Assembly (NCBI GenBank): GCA_035651595.1
Contig: DASRFJ010000055.1
Location: 1 to 31,181 of the forward strand
Length of the DNA stretch: 31,181 nucleotides
Direction: 5' to 3'
Source of the DNA: JAFARZ01 sp035651595
GTDB taxonomy: Bacteria; Actinomycetota; Actinomycetes; Streptosporangiales; Streptosporangiaceae
In this document: positions 1-7,801 of the stretch, piece by piece
Position numbering within the stretch: the first letter of the stretch is position 1
How the letters are laid out: each line of letters starts with the position of its first letter
Notes under the pieces: generated by a model
What the model saw: only the letters and a program-made list of their open reading frames with translations
Told to the model about the DNA's origin: nothing
The model's database searches: none
Position numbers and translations under genes: made by a program

Positions 1-743
1 CCGTCCAGCGCGCAGGAGTAGATGTTCCCGGTGCCCTCGTGATCGGACAGGAAGAACAGCCGCCCGCCGATCAGCATCGGGGCGGCCAGCTGGCCGCCCA
101 GGTCCGTGAGCACCTGGGTGAACACGGGACCGGAGGTGGGGCCGGGGGGGACGGGGGGCGGGAGTCCCCCGTGCACGGAGGACGCGGGCGGGAGACTAAT
201 GGCGGAGCCGGCGCTGGCGGTCCACAGCTTGCCGTGGGTGCCGCCGCGGTAGCGCTTCCAGAACGCGGGCTCGTTGTTCATCCGGCCGGTGAGCAGGGCC
301 GTGCCCGTCTCCTCCAGCGCCAGGTCCGCCACCGGTCCGAACGGCAGCCGCCGCGGCGGCGCACCCTCCAGCGGGATCGCGTACGCCCAGGTCAGGTAGC
401 TCTGAGGCTGGCCGGCGGCGGAGACCGCGAGCACCTCGCCGTCCCGGGTCCAGCCCGCCACCCGGGTCCTGGCGTCGCTCAGGTAGCTGAGCCGGGCGGC
501 CGCGTTGCCGTCCGGGTCGGCCGTGTAGACCTCGGGACTGCCGTCCCGCCAGCTGGTCCAGGCGATCCTGGCGCCGTCGCGGGAGAAACGGGGATAGCTC
601 ACCTGGGCGCTGTCGGCGGATAGCCGCCAGGCCCGGCCGCCGTCGGCCGGAGCGAGCCAGATGTCGTCCTCGGATGCGAAGACGAGAAGGTCACCGTGAA
701 TATGCGGGTAGCGCAGGTATCCGGATGAAGTCACGCACTTCAT
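1..743 (-). CDS. tricorn protease homologue, N-terminal part (runs off window edge)
   Basis: Reading the minus strand from 743 gives an open frame to the window edge, about 247 residues, with no stop. It opens MKCVTSSGYLRYPHIHGD and continues through repeated beta-propeller blades (WLAPADGG, YPRFSRDGARIAW, YTADPDGN, LFFLSDHEGTGNIYS). This matches the six-bladed propeller at the start of tricorn proteases (S41 peptidases that trim oligopeptides in the cytoplasm). The PDZ and catalytic domains would lie outside the window. ATG 743 has only AGG next to it. GTG 734, preceded by AGGA at 8 bases, is an equally good start and gives MTSSGYLRYP. It begins 8-17 bases after the response regulator stop, so it is probably the last gene of that operon. 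Family call confident from the propeller and opening motif; function of this copy inferred. Confidence 0.8.
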   Translation of the reverse strand, partial: MKCVTSSGYLRYPHIHGDLLVFASEDDIWLAPADGGRAWRLSADSAQVSYPRFSRDGARIAWTSWRDGSPEVYTADPDGNAAARLSYLSDARTRVAGWTRDGEVLAVSAAGQPQSYLTWAYAIPLEGAPPRRLPFGPVADLALEETGTALLTGRMNNEPAFWKRYRGGTHGKLWTASAGSAISLPPASSVHGGLPPPVPPGPTSGPVFTQVLTDLGGQLAAPMLIGGRLFFLSDHEGTGNIYSCALD

Positions 744-751
744 CCTATGGT

Positions 752-1372
752 CTAGAGCCAGCCGCGCTCAGAGGCGATCCGCAGTGCCTCGGCCCGGTTC
801 CTGGCGCCGGTCTTCTGGATGCACGCGGACAGGTAATTGCGCACCGTTCCCTCGGAGAGGTAGAGCTGCGCGGCGATCTCGGCGATGGTCCGGCCGTCCG
901 CGGACGCGTCGAGCACGTCGCGCTCGCGCGGGGTGAGCGGGTTGAGCCCGTCGGCGAGCGCGGCGGCGGCCAGGTCCGGGTCGATGACCCGCTCCCCCGC
1001 CAGCACCCGGCGGATGGTGTCGGTGAGCTTGTCCGCCGGGGAGTCCTTGACCAGGAACGCCGATACCCCGGACTCCATCGCCCGGCGCAGGAACCCGGGA
1101 CGGCCGAACGTCGTCAGGATCACGATCTTGGTATCCGGGTTGTGCTTCCTGAGCTCGGCCGCGGCGGCCAGGCCGTCCATGCCCGGCATCTCGATGTCGA
1201 GCACGGCCACGTCGGGGTTGCTCTCCCGCGCCGCGCCGATCACCTCGTCGCCCCGGCCGACCTGGGCCACCACCTCGATGTCGCCCTCGAAGGAGAGCAG
1301 CGCGGCCAGGGCCTCCCTGATCATCACCTGGTCCTCGGCGAGCAGCAGGCGAACCGGATCCTTAGGCGTCAT
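752..1372 (-). CDS. NarL/DesR-type LuxR-family response regulator
   Basis: 206 residues. An N-terminal receiver domain has acidic pocket E13-D14, phospho-acceptor D59 (VLDIEMPG) and the switch T in ILTTFGRPG. The C-terminal LuxR-type helix-turn-helix begins LTPRERDVL and includes IAAQLYLSEGTVRNYLS. It is the cytoplasmic transcription factor partner of the kinase encoded immediately upstream. ATG 1372 is chosen because it overlaps the kinase stop as ATGA (1369-1372), the usual arrangement for coupled translation; a TTG at 1381 is also in frame but less likely. By analogy with DesKR and YvfTU/LnrJK systems, it probably activates the ABC exporter genes upstream. The target is inferred, the family is clear. 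Confidence 0.95.
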   Translation of the reverse strand: MTPKDPVRLLLAEDQVMIREALAALLSFEGDIEVVAQVGRGDEVIGAARESNPDVAVLDIEMPGMDGLAAAAELRKHNPDTKIVILTTFGRPGFLRRAMESGVSAFLVKDSPADKLTDTIRRVLAGERVIDPDLAAAALADGLNPLTPRERDVLDASADGRTIAEIAAQLYLSEGTVRNYLSACIQKTGARNRAEALRIASERGWL

Positions 1373-2655
1373 GGCTCGCAATTATGGCCGGTTCCTGCCG
1401 TGGTGGTGCGGACGGTGGCGGTGAGGCGGAAACCGCGGCCGCTGTCGCCCCGGCCGAGGGACAGGTGGCCGTCGGCGGCGGACAGGCGCTCGGAGATGCC
1501 GCGCAGGCCGCTGCCGGTGGCGGCGGCCTTGGCGCTGTCCATGGCGGGACCGGAGAAGCCACGCCCGTCGTCGGTGACCTGGAGCGAGACCTCGCCCGGG
1601 CGCTCGGTGAGGCGGAGCCGGCAGTGCCGGGCGCGGGAATGCCTGATCACGTTGGTGACCGCCTCGCGCAGGCACCAGGCCAGGACCGCCTCGGCCTCCG
1701 GGTCGAACGTGCCCGACCTGATGGTCAGCTCCGGGTCGTCGTCCAGCTGGATGCCGGCCGCGTCGAGGGCGCTGCGCGCCGTGATGACCTCGATGGCGAG
1801 CGTCGGCCTGCGGTAGCCGCTGACCGCCTCCCTGATGTCGTGCAGGGTCTGCCTGCTGACCTGGCTGACGTCGCCGAGCTCGGTCAGGATCGCGTCGCGC
1901 TCGGCCGAGGCGGGCAGCCGGGTCAGCCGCTTGGCCGCCAGCTCGGCCTTCAGGGTGATCACGGACAGCGACTGGCCGGTCAGGTCGTGCATGTCCCTGG
2001 CCAGGCGCAGCCGTTCTTCGTTGGCCGCCATCTTGGCCACGGTCTCGCGTGCCTGGCTCAGCTCGTGCATCAGCTCGACCTGCATCCGGAAGCCGATCAT
2101 CGCCACGCCGATGAGCAGCACCGGGAGCAGCACGACCAGGTAGTCCCCCGGGTGATCGTGGCCCAGCCAGCTGAAGAACGTGTACGCGGCGCCGACGGCG
2201 GCGACCGCGAGCAGCGTCTTGCGCCGGGAGATCTGGCCGGCCAGCACCATTCCGGTGGCGGCCGACACGTAGATCCACATCGGCGTCCAGTCCTTGCCGT
2301 ACACCGTGCAGGCGATGATCGTGAGCAGCGCGATCACGACCAGGCCGCACAGGGCCAGCTGCGGCCAGCGGATCGAGTTACCGACGATCGGCACGTACAC
2401 CGCGCAGAAGGCCGCGGCGATCGCCAGGCCGCCGGCCGTGTACAGCACGCCGTGCTGGCGGCCGAACAGCTCGCTGATCGGCTGGATCAGGTAAACCAGC
2501 CAGATCGAGGAGAAGAACCAGCGCAACGGGCTGCCGTTGCCGGGCAGCATCGTCGACGCCATGCCCGGCGGGAGCTTCATCGGCCCGCGCTGCGCCCTGG
2601 CGTCGAGTTCGGTGCGCACCCAGGACTGCTGGGTCACGCCGGCCTTACCTGCCAT
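1369..2655 (-). CDS. DesK/NarL-type sensor histidine kinase
   Basis: 428 residues. About five to six hydrophobic segments (residues about 45-185) form a membrane sensor without an obvious extracytoplasmic domain. A short coiled coil follows, then the HisKA_3 dimerisation box RDMHDLTGQSLSVITLK, whose His is the phosphorylation site. The HATPase_c domain has an N-box (REAVTNVIRHS), G1 (DDGRGFSG) and G2 (GSGLRGISERL). ATG 2655 has GGAGG 9 bases upstream; GTG 2658, one codon earlier, is possible. It is translationally coupled to the response regulator. An 88-bp gap containing a stable hairpin separates it from the permease upstream, so expression may be partly uncoupled from the transporter. The intramembrane-sensing layout and the neighbouring exporter suggest it senses an envelope-active compound or membrane state (inference). 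Confidence 0.95.
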   Translation of the reverse strand: MAGKAGVTQQSWVRTELDARAQRGPMKLPPGMASTMLPGNGSPLRWFFSSIWLVYLIQPISELFGRQHGVLYTAGGLAIAAAFCAVYVPIVGNSIRWPQLALCGLVVIALLTIIACTVYGKDWTPMWIYVSAATGMVLAGQISRRKTLLAVAAVGAAYTFFSWLGHDHPGDYLVVLLPVLLIGVAMIGFRMQVELMHELSQARETVAKMAANEERLRLARDMHDLTGQSLSVITLKAELAAKRLTRLPASAERDAILTELGDVSQVSRQTLHDIREAVSGYRRPTLAIEVITARSALDAAGIQLDDDPELTIRSGTFDPEAEAVLAWCLREAVTNVIRHSRARHCRLRLTERPGEVSLQVTDDGRGFSGPAMDSAKAAATGSGLRGISERLSAADGHLSLGRGDSGRGFRLTATVRTTTAGTGHNCEP

Positions 2656-2699
2656 CACTGCTCACCTCCCATTCATGCTGCCACGCGCCTGGGTACCAG

Positions 2700-2735
2700 G
2701 GCGACCGGCGGGCCCCCGAGGCTCCGCCGGTCGCC
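2700..2735 (-). terminator. 12-bp-stem hairpin between permease and kinase genes
   Basis: GCGACCGGCGG at 2701-2711 is the exact reverse complement of 2724-2734, and 2700/2735 also pair, giving a 12-bp stem with a 12-base loop. It lies 9 bases after the permease stop and about 30 bases before the kinase ribosome site. There is no T-run on the transcribed side, so it could be a GC-rich terminator, an attenuator, or an mRNA stability element that sets transporter above kinase levels. Confidence 0.45.
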
Positions 2736-2743
2736 GCTGGACG

Positions 2744-3469
2744 CTAGAGGGTCTCGGCGCTGGACCGGACCGCCAGCGTCGCCAGCCCGGCGAACACCGC
2801 CAGCCAGATGACCAGGCCGATCGCGAGGCCGGCCGGCACGCTGGCGCCCTCGATCACGTCGGTGCTGATCTTGACCACGGCGTACGTGGGCAGCGCGTCA
2901 CCGACCTTCTGCCAGGCCCCGCCGAGCGGGAAGTACAGGCCGCCCAGGAAGGCGAAGCCCAGGTAAAGCAGCACGCTGAGCGCCTGCACCTGGTCCGGCT
3001 GGAACTTGTAGCCGATCGCCACCGCGAGCGCCGCGAAGATCGTGGAGCCGAACCAGATCGTGACCGCGACGGCGATCCACTGCCAGGCCGCGAGGTGGAC
3101 GCCGCCGTAGAAGCGGCCGAGCAGCAGCACGACCAGCACCACGGGTATCGCGGACGTCAGCGCGGCGAGAATCTTGCTGACCACGTACGCGTTGGCTGGC
3201 AGCGGGGTAATGCGGAGCTGGCGGATCCAGCCGTCCTTCATCTCCTGGGAGATGCGCTGGGCGTTGCCGGTGAGCACGCCGCTGAACCCGCCCAGCGTCG
3301 CCATGCCCACCATGTAGAAGGCCTTGAAATCGACGCCGTAGCCGCGCCCGGTGGACCTCCCGAACGCCATGTAGAGCAGGACCGGCAGGGCCAGCGTGAA
3401 CAGAAGGTAGCGCTTGTTGCGGCGGAGCCTGATGATCTCCGCCTTCGCTAGCGACAGGGTGCCGTTCAT
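2744..3469 (-). CDS. ABC-2 type transporter permease
   Basis: 241 residues with six predicted membrane segments: about 21-37 (YLLFTLALPVLLYMAFG), 55-75, 100-125, 135-155, 165-185 and a last segment near 210-230 (GLVIWLAVFAGLATLAV). The short cytoplasmic N-terminus (LAKAEIIRLRRNKRYL) is typical of ABC-2 permeases of the drug/antibiotic export group. The start ATG 3469 lies 2 bases after the ATPase stop, so the two are co-translated subunits of one exporter. The substrate cannot be read from the sequence; a lipid-like or antimicrobial compound is the usual cargo when such a pair is followed by a DesK/DesR-like system. Confidence 0.92.
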   Translation of the reverse strand: MNGTLSLAKAEIIRLRRNKRYLLFTLALPVLLYMAFGRSTGRGYGVDFKAFYMVGMATLGGFSGVLTGNAQRISQEMKDGWIRQLRITPLPANAYVVSKILAALTSAIPVVLVVLLLGRFYGGVHLAAWQWIAVAVTIWFGSTIFAALAVAIGYKFQPDQVQALSVLLYLGFAFLGGLYFPLGGAWQKVGDALPTYAVVKISTDVIEGASVPAGLAIGLVIWLAVFAGLATLAVRSSAETL

Positions 3470-3471
3470 CG

Positions 3472-4440
3472 TTACTTCGTCCCTCCGTTGGCCCGGTCGT
3501 CTTCCTCGGTGATCGCGATGAACGCCTGCTCCAGGCCCAGGCTGCCGACCTCTAGCTCGCGCGGCCGGTAGCCGGCGTCGAGCAGCGCGTACAGCGTCCG
3601 GTCGGAGTCGTCGGACTGGATCTGCACGACGTCGTTCCTGATCTCGACGTTGACCAGCGCGGGCAGGCCCAGCAGGAACGGCTCGTCGATGTTGTCCAGG
3701 CGGAACGAGATCCGCTTGGCGCCGGCCCTGGCCTTGATCTCGGCCGGGGTGCCGTCCGCGAGCAGCCGGCCCCGGTTGATCACCAGGATCCGGTCCGCGG
3801 CCTGGTCGGCCTCCTCCAGGTAGTGCGTGGCGAACAGCAGCGTTCGGCCCTGCGCAACCTCGTCCTTCATGCTGGCCCAGAACAGCCTTCTGGTCTCCAC
3901 GTCCATCGCGACCGTCGGCTCGTCCAGCACGATCAGCTCGGACTTGCCGCAGATCGCCAGCGCGAACCGGACCCGCTGGGTCTGGCCGCCGGACAGCTTG
4001 TCCACCCGCTGATCCGCGAACCCCGCGACGCCGGCCCGTTTCATCGTCAGGTCGACCGGCTCGGGGTTCGGGTGGAAGCCGGTTACCAGGGTTACCAGCT
4101 CGCGCACCGTGACTTCGGGCATCAGTCCGCCCGACTGGAGCATGGCGCCAACCCGGCCGGACTTCACCGCGTGATACGGGTCCTGGCCGAACATCCGGAT
4201 CGTGCCCTTTGTCGGCTTGCGCAGGGCGAGGAGCATGTCCAGCGATGTCGACTTGCCCGCGCCGTTCGGCCCGAGCAGTGCGACGGTCTGGCCCGCGGCC
4301 AGCTCAAGGTTCAGCCCGTCCACGGCTTTCAGGCTGCCATAGTGTTTTGAAACGTTTTCGAACGACACAATCGGGCTGTTGGCCCTGCCGTGGCCTTGGC
4401 TCGTGTTCTCGACGAGCGCCCCCGTCCCGTACTGGCTCAT
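3472..4440 (-). CDS. ABC transporter ATP-binding protein (DrrA/CcmA-like)
   Basis: 322 residues. It has Walker A GPNGAGKST (57-65), the Q-loop region AMLQSGGLMPEVTV (99-112), signature LSGGQ (149-153), Walker B LIVLDEPT (169-176) and an H-loop in FATHYLEEAD (His206). An extra C-terminal domain of about 90 residues is like that of drug-exporting DrrA-type ATPases. The first about 25 residues (polar, ending RANSPIVSFENV) are an extension before the usual beta strand, so a start inside this stretch is possible. GGGG sits 5-8 bases before ATG 4440. First gene of the exporter/two-component/tricorn operon; the promoter must lie in the repeat-rich region upstream. Confidence 0.95.
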   Translation of the reverse strand: MSQYGTGALVENTSQGHGRANSPIVSFENVSKHYGSLKAVDGLNLELAAGQTVALLGPNGAGKSTSLDMLLALRKPTKGTIRMFGQDPYHAVKSGRVGAMLQSGGLMPEVTVRELVTLVTGFHPNPEPVDLTMKRAGVAGFADQRVDKLSGGQTQRVRFALAICGKSELIVLDEPTVAMDVETRRLFWASMKDEVAQGRTLLFATHYLEEADQAADRILVINRGRLLADGTPAEIKARAGAKRISFRLDNIDEPFLLGLPALVNVEIRNDVVQIQSDDSDRTLYALLDAGYRPRELEVGSLGLEQAFIAITEEDDRANGGTK

Positions 4441-4581
4441 GTTTACCCCTGTCTCCGGTCATCTGGCATGCTCCATATCACCAGGTGGGCGCCCGTCCCG
4501 GGTAGTGCCGTCCCTCAGCGGCCACACATGACATCCGTCACGGGTAGCGACCGGTCCGCGGCGGGGCAGCCAGAGCGGTTG

Positions 4582-4635
4582 CCGCGCACCGCGCGCCCGC
4601 GCACCGCCCGCCCGCGCACCGCCCGCCCGCGCCCG
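4582..4635. repeat. 15-bp tandem direct repeat, 3.6 units
   Basis: Units starting at 4582, 4597 and 4612 read CCGCGCACCGCSCGC, with a partial fourth from 4627. Units two and three are identical; the first differs at one base. It lies about 140-195 bases upstream of the ABC ATPase start. It could be a slippage-prone spacer or a set of protein sites; nothing in the sequence decides. Confidence 0.75.
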
Positions 4636-4710
4636 ATTTATCGGTTATATCCGGCGCGGCGCGGGTTTCCGTGAGGCGCGGGCTGCGGCGTTCCGCGACA
4701 CCTTGCGCGT

Positions 4711-4729
4711 GCGGCGTGTCGCACGCCGC
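4711..4729. repeat. perfect 8-bp-arm palindrome
   Basis: GCGGCGTG (4711-4718) and CACGCCGC (4722-4729) are exact inverted copies around TCG. The stem is short and GC-rich, with no T-run on either side. Candidate operator or small hairpin in the region upstream of the ABC operon. Confidence 0.45.
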
Positions 4730-4808
4730 TTGTCATGCACGTTGCCCGTAATGTCCCCTTTTACCCGATACGTTCGGCGCTAGCTCCAGACCGGCAAAGG
4801 GGCTCGAA

Positions 4809-4861
4809 ATTATTGCGGACACTTACCCCCCCACTTCGGGGGGGTAAGTGTCCGCAATAAT
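4809..4861. terminator. perfect 24-bp inverted repeat with 5-base loop
   Basis: Positions 4809-4832 are the exact reverse complement of 4838-4861, around the loop ACTTC (4833-4837). The arm contains TTATTGCGGACACTTAC followed by seven C. It lies about 320 bases beyond the gamma-glutamyltransferase stop on the strand of that gene. A bidirectional transcription stop is one explanation, but there is no T-run outside the stem. Two abutted transposon ends are another. See findings. Confidence 0.5.
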
Positions 4862-5152
4862 CTGACACCCCTGTTGGCGCGCCCGGAATGAGCAGAATTT
4901 CCTGATTCGCTGGGCGTAAGCCATGCGCCACGAGCCCACGTTGTTCTGAGGTCTTGGAAGGTCGTCCGACCGGGCGCCACTTGCGCATCCTCCGTCACAG
5001 GAGCACCCACGCATGGGCCGCGCCGCGCCGTCAGAGCGGCCACCAGCCGCACCGGCCCCAGTTGCCCCCGCGCCCGCGACCCCAGCAGCCCCAGCAGCCC
5101 CAGCCCAGCGAGCCGAGAGCCCAGCCCCAGCGACACCAGCCGCCTCGGCGAC

Positions 5153-5188
5153 CCCAGCGACCTCAGCGACCTCAGCGACCTCAGTGAC
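5153..5188. repeat. 9-bp tandem repeat across the gamma-glutamyltransferase stop
   Basis: Four units of the form CYCAGYGAC start at 5153, 5162, 5171 and 5180. The last overlaps the transferase stop codon (5181-5183). Just upstream, 5080-5105 has the shorter related repeat CCCCAGCAG. Probably replication slippage in non-coding DNA. Confidence 0.6.
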
Positions 5189-7016
5189 CGATGGCGTAGC
5201 CTTGCATGCCGCGGGGGTTGGCGGCGGCGTAGAGCATGCCGTTGCGGCGGGACACCGCGCTCATCCGGCCGAGCGACCAGGGCGGCCGGACGTTCACGAC
5301 GTGCCCCCGTCGGCGCAGCTCCGCAACAACGTCCGCCCCGACCCGGGCCTCGACGTCGAGCACCTTCGGCTGCGCCTCGCGGGGGTAGAACGAGGATGGC
5401 ATGTGCGCCGAGTGGAACGCCGGGAAGTCGATGGCCTGCTGGAGGTTCATGCCGAACCGCACGTGGTTGAGGAAGAACGACAGCGCCCACTGGTCCTGCT
5501 GATCGCCACCCGGCGTGCCGAACGCCAGGTACGGCTCACCGTCGCGTAGCGCGAGGCCGGGCGTGAGCGTGGTCCGCGGCCGCTTACCCGGCGCGATCGT
5601 GCCGATAAGACCGGGCGTCAGCGTGAACATCTGCGCCCTGGTGCCCAGGCAGAAGCCCAGCCCGGGGATGACCGGCGAGGACTGGAGCCAGCCCCCGCTG
5701 GGCGTCGCCGACACCATGTTGCCGAACCGGTCCGCGACGTCGATGTGGCACGTGTCGCCCGGGCCGACGGTTCGCGCGGTCGGCTCGCCAGTCCCGGCAT
5801 CCAGCTTCGGGAGCGGCCCGGCGTTGAAGTTCGGCGTCACGTCCGCGTGCTCGGCGGCGCCGACACTGCCGGGATACGCCCGCGCCGCATACCCCGGCAG
5901 CACCGGCTCGCGCCCGTCCGGCGAGCCTGGCGTCAGCTTCGCGGAAGCAGCGGCGCCCACCAGCCCGCGCCGCTCGTCCGCGTACTTCGCCGAGATCAGC
6001 GTCTCCGCCGGCACATCGCCGAAGTCAGGGTCGCCGTACCACGCCTCCCGGTCGGCGAACGCCAGCTTCGCGCACTCGGTGACCGTGTGAATGAATTCCG
6101 CCGCGCCCGGAGCACCCAGGTCGAAGCCGTCCAGCAGCGCGAGCTGCTGGAGGAACACCGGCCCCTGCCCCCACGGCTTGGTCTTGCACACGGTCAGCCC
6201 GTCGAAGTCGACCGTCAGCGGCTCCTCCAGCCGGGCCCGCCAGCCCGCCAGGTCGGCGTAACTCAGCAGTCCCCGGTGCCGCTCGCCGGTCACGTCCATC
6301 ACCTCGGCCGAGGACAGGTAGGACGCGATGGTCTCGGCGACGAAGCCCTCGTAGAACACGTGCCGCGCCGCGTCGATCTGCTCGTCCCGGTCCGCGCTGG
6401 CCGCCTCGGCCGCGTCGAGCACGCCGCGGTAGGTCGCGGCGAGCGCCGGGTTGGTGAACAATGCGCCGGGCGCGGGCACGTTCCCGCCGGGCAGGTAGAC
6501 CTCGGCCGAACTCGGCCAGTGCTCGCGGAACATGTCCGCCACGCTGGCGATCCCCCAGCTGATCGCCGGAACCAGCGGGTAGCCGTGCTCGGCGTACCCG
6601 ATCGCGTAACCCAGCACGTCACGCAGCCGGAGCGTGCCGTACTCGCGCAGCAGCAGCATCCACGCGCCGAAGGCGCCGGGCACGCACGCGGCGAGCAGGC
6701 CGCTCCCGGGCACCAGGTCAAGACCGCTGTAGGCGGAAACGGTAGCGGCGGCCGGCGCCGTGCCCTGGCCGCACACCACGAACGTCTCCCCGCGGGCCGC
6801 GTCGAAGGCGATCACCGGCACCTCGCCGCCCGGACCGTTCAGGTGCGGCTCCACGACCTGCAGTACGAGCCCGGTCGCCACCACCGCGTCGAACGCGTTG
6901 CCGCCCCGCTCCAGCACCGCCATCCCGGCGGCGGACGCGAGCCAGTGCGTGGAGGCCACCATGCCGAACGTGCCCGCCAGCTCGGGCCTGGTCGTGAACT
7001 CAGGTATGTCGCCCAT
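5181..7016 (-). CDS. gamma-glutamyltransferase family protein (Ntn hydrolase)
   Basis: 611 residues, near the usual 550-600 of the family. The precursor self-cleaves before a threonine nucleophile, here T422 in GDTCHIDVADRFGNMVSATPSGGW, leaving a large subunit of about 421 residues and a small one of 190. The small subunit keeps the SGG oxyanion motif and a typical C-terminal PREAQPKVLDVE...GMQGYAIGH. The usual TTH at the cleavage site is TCH here. The N-terminus (GMVASTHWLASAAGMAVLERGGNAFDA) is the classic family opening. No signal peptide is seen, so it is probably cytoplasmic. It acts on gamma-glutamyl compounds; substrate (glutathione-like, acylase or other) not determined. ATG 7016 is chosen because homology begins right after it; an open frame continues upstream but is low complexity. 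Confidence 0.93.
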   Translation of the reverse strand: MGDIPEFTTRPELAGTFGMVASTHWLASAAGMAVLERGGNAFDAVVATGLVLQVVEPHLNGPGGEVPVIAFDAARGETFVVCGQGTAPAAATVSAYSGLDLVPGSGLLAACVPGAFGAWMLLLREYGTLRLRDVLGYAIGYAEHGYPLVPAISWGIASVADMFREHWPSSAEVYLPGGNVPAPGALFTNPALAATYRGVLDAAEAASADRDEQIDAARHVFYEGFVAETIASYLSSAEVMDVTGERHRGLLSYADLAGWRARLEEPLTVDFDGLTVCKTKPWGQGPVFLQQLALLDGFDLGAPGAAEFIHTVTECAKLAFADREAWYGDPDFGDVPAETLISAKYADERRGLVGAAASAKLTPGSPDGREPVLPGYAARAYPGSVGAAEHADVTPNFNAGPLPKLDAGTGEPTARTVGPGDTCHIDVADRFGNMVSATPSGGWLQSSPVIPGLGFCLGTRAQMFTLTPGLIGTIAPGKRPRTTLTPGLALRDGEPYLAFGTPGGDQQDQWALSFFLNHVRFGMNLQQAIDFPAFHSAHMPSSFYPREAQPKVLDVEARVGADVVAELRRRGHVVNVRPPWSLGRMSAVSRRNGMLYAAANPRGMQGYAIGH

Positions 7017-7116
7017 GCCCTCGATTTTCCCAGAACCGCCCCACCGGCCCAAGCGACGGGCACCCGCGAGCGAATCACCGATGATTGAGCGAGGGAGCGA
7101 CGAGGGGACGATCGGC

Positions 7117-7779
7117 ATGCATTCGCGGGTATCGGCCACGCTGGCGGCCGCGGTCACGGCGGTGGGGGTCATCGCGACCGCCACCGGCTGCCACGCGGGC
7201 ACAACCACCACGACCAGCACAACCGGCGCATCCGGCGCATCCGGCGCAACCGGCGCAACCGGTACCGAGGGCCAGTCCGCGAGCAGCGCCGGCTCCGCCG
7301 CGGCGGGCCACCAGGCGGGCGCCGCCCGATGCGCGACCGCCGCGCTGACCGTCGCGGTCGACAACAGCCAGGCGGACGCCGCGGCCGGCAGCACGTACTT
7401 TCCGGTCGACTTCACCAACACCTCGGGCACCGCGTGCGCCATGACCGGTTACCCGGGAGTGTCGTTCGTCACCGCCGCGAACGTGAGCGGGCACCAGATA
7501 GGGGCGGCCGCGGCGCGGGACCCGCAGTACAGCGCCACCGTGGTCCGGCTGGCCCCGCACGGCCACGCGCACGCCTGGCTTCAGGTCGGCTCGGCCGGCA
7601 ACTACCCGGAGCCGTCCTGCCATCCGGTGACGGCCCATGGCCTGCGGATCTACCCGCCGAACCAGACACAGGCGGGCTACGTGGCCCAGGACTTCCCCGC
7701 CTGCGCCCTGCCCTCGGCCGGATTGCTGACGATCCTGCCGGTCCGGCCGGGCAAGGCCGCACAGGGCAGCACGCCCTGA
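7117..7779 (+). CDS. secreted lipoprotein, DUF4232-like
   Basis: 220 residues. The signal peptide MHSRVSATLAAAVTAVGVIATATGC ends in a lipobox with Cys25. A low-complexity linker follows (Thr run, then GASGASGATGATG encoded by repeated GGCGCATCC/GGCGCAACC units). A single extracytoplasmic domain comes last (about 80-215) with paired cysteines and the phrases VDFTNTSGTACAMTGYPGVSFV and HAWLQVGSAGN, as in DUF4232 proteins. ATG 7117 has GAGGGG about 9 bases upstream; ATG 7081 is in frame but would put charged residues ahead of the signal peptide. Divergent from the gamma-glutamyltransferase. Function unknown; likely surface-anchored. Confidence 0.85.
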   Translation: MHSRVSATLAAAVTAVGVIATATGCHAGTTTTTSTTGASGASGATGATGTEGQSASSAGSAAAGHQAGAARCATAALTVAVDNSQADAAAGSTYFPVDFTNTSGTACAMTGYPGVSFVTAANVSGHQIGAAAARDPQYSATVVRLAPHGHAHAWLQVGSAGNYPEPSCHPVTAHGLRIYPPNQTQAGYVAQDFPACALPSAGLLTILPVRPGKAAQGSTP

Positions 7780-7801
7780 AGTTACTGTAACGTCTGGGCT
7801 T

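Larger units (their letters stand above)
4441..5180. other. 740-bp non-coding stretch with repeats and hairpins
   Basis: No convincing gene. Frames that stay open here are of low complexity (Arg/Pro/Gln-rich) and lack a ribosome site. It lies between the ABC ATPase start and the gamma-glutamyltransferase stop, both on the minus strand. It should therefore contain the transferase terminator and the ABC operon promoter. Inside are a 15-bp tandem repeat (4582-4635), an 8-bp-arm palindrome (4711-4729), a 24-bp-arm perfect hairpin (4809-4861) and C/A-rich repeats towards 5188. Local base composition around 4735-4925 is less GC-rich than the genes, which fits an acquired or decayed segment. Confidence 0.6.

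Noticed and set aside
4582..4635. CRISPR-like short direct repeats
   Set aside because: Units are contiguous with no spacers and only 15 bp long; no cas genes in the window.
4761..5014. Short minus-strand frames that might be a transposase or integrase remnant
   Set aside because: No recognisable catalytic or HTH motif; the apparent conservation comes from the hairpin sequence. Left as non-coding.
4810..5490. Long minus-strand frame with Leu-Arg-Ser repeats
   Set aside because: Upstream half is a shadow of the gamma-glutamyltransferase gene in another frame; the rest is translated tandem repeat and hairpin with no ribosome site or family likeness.
5013..5549. Plus-strand Pro/Ala-rich frame that could be a secreted repeat protein
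   Set aside because: No signal peptide, and two thirds of it is antisense to the gamma-glutamyltransferase gene.
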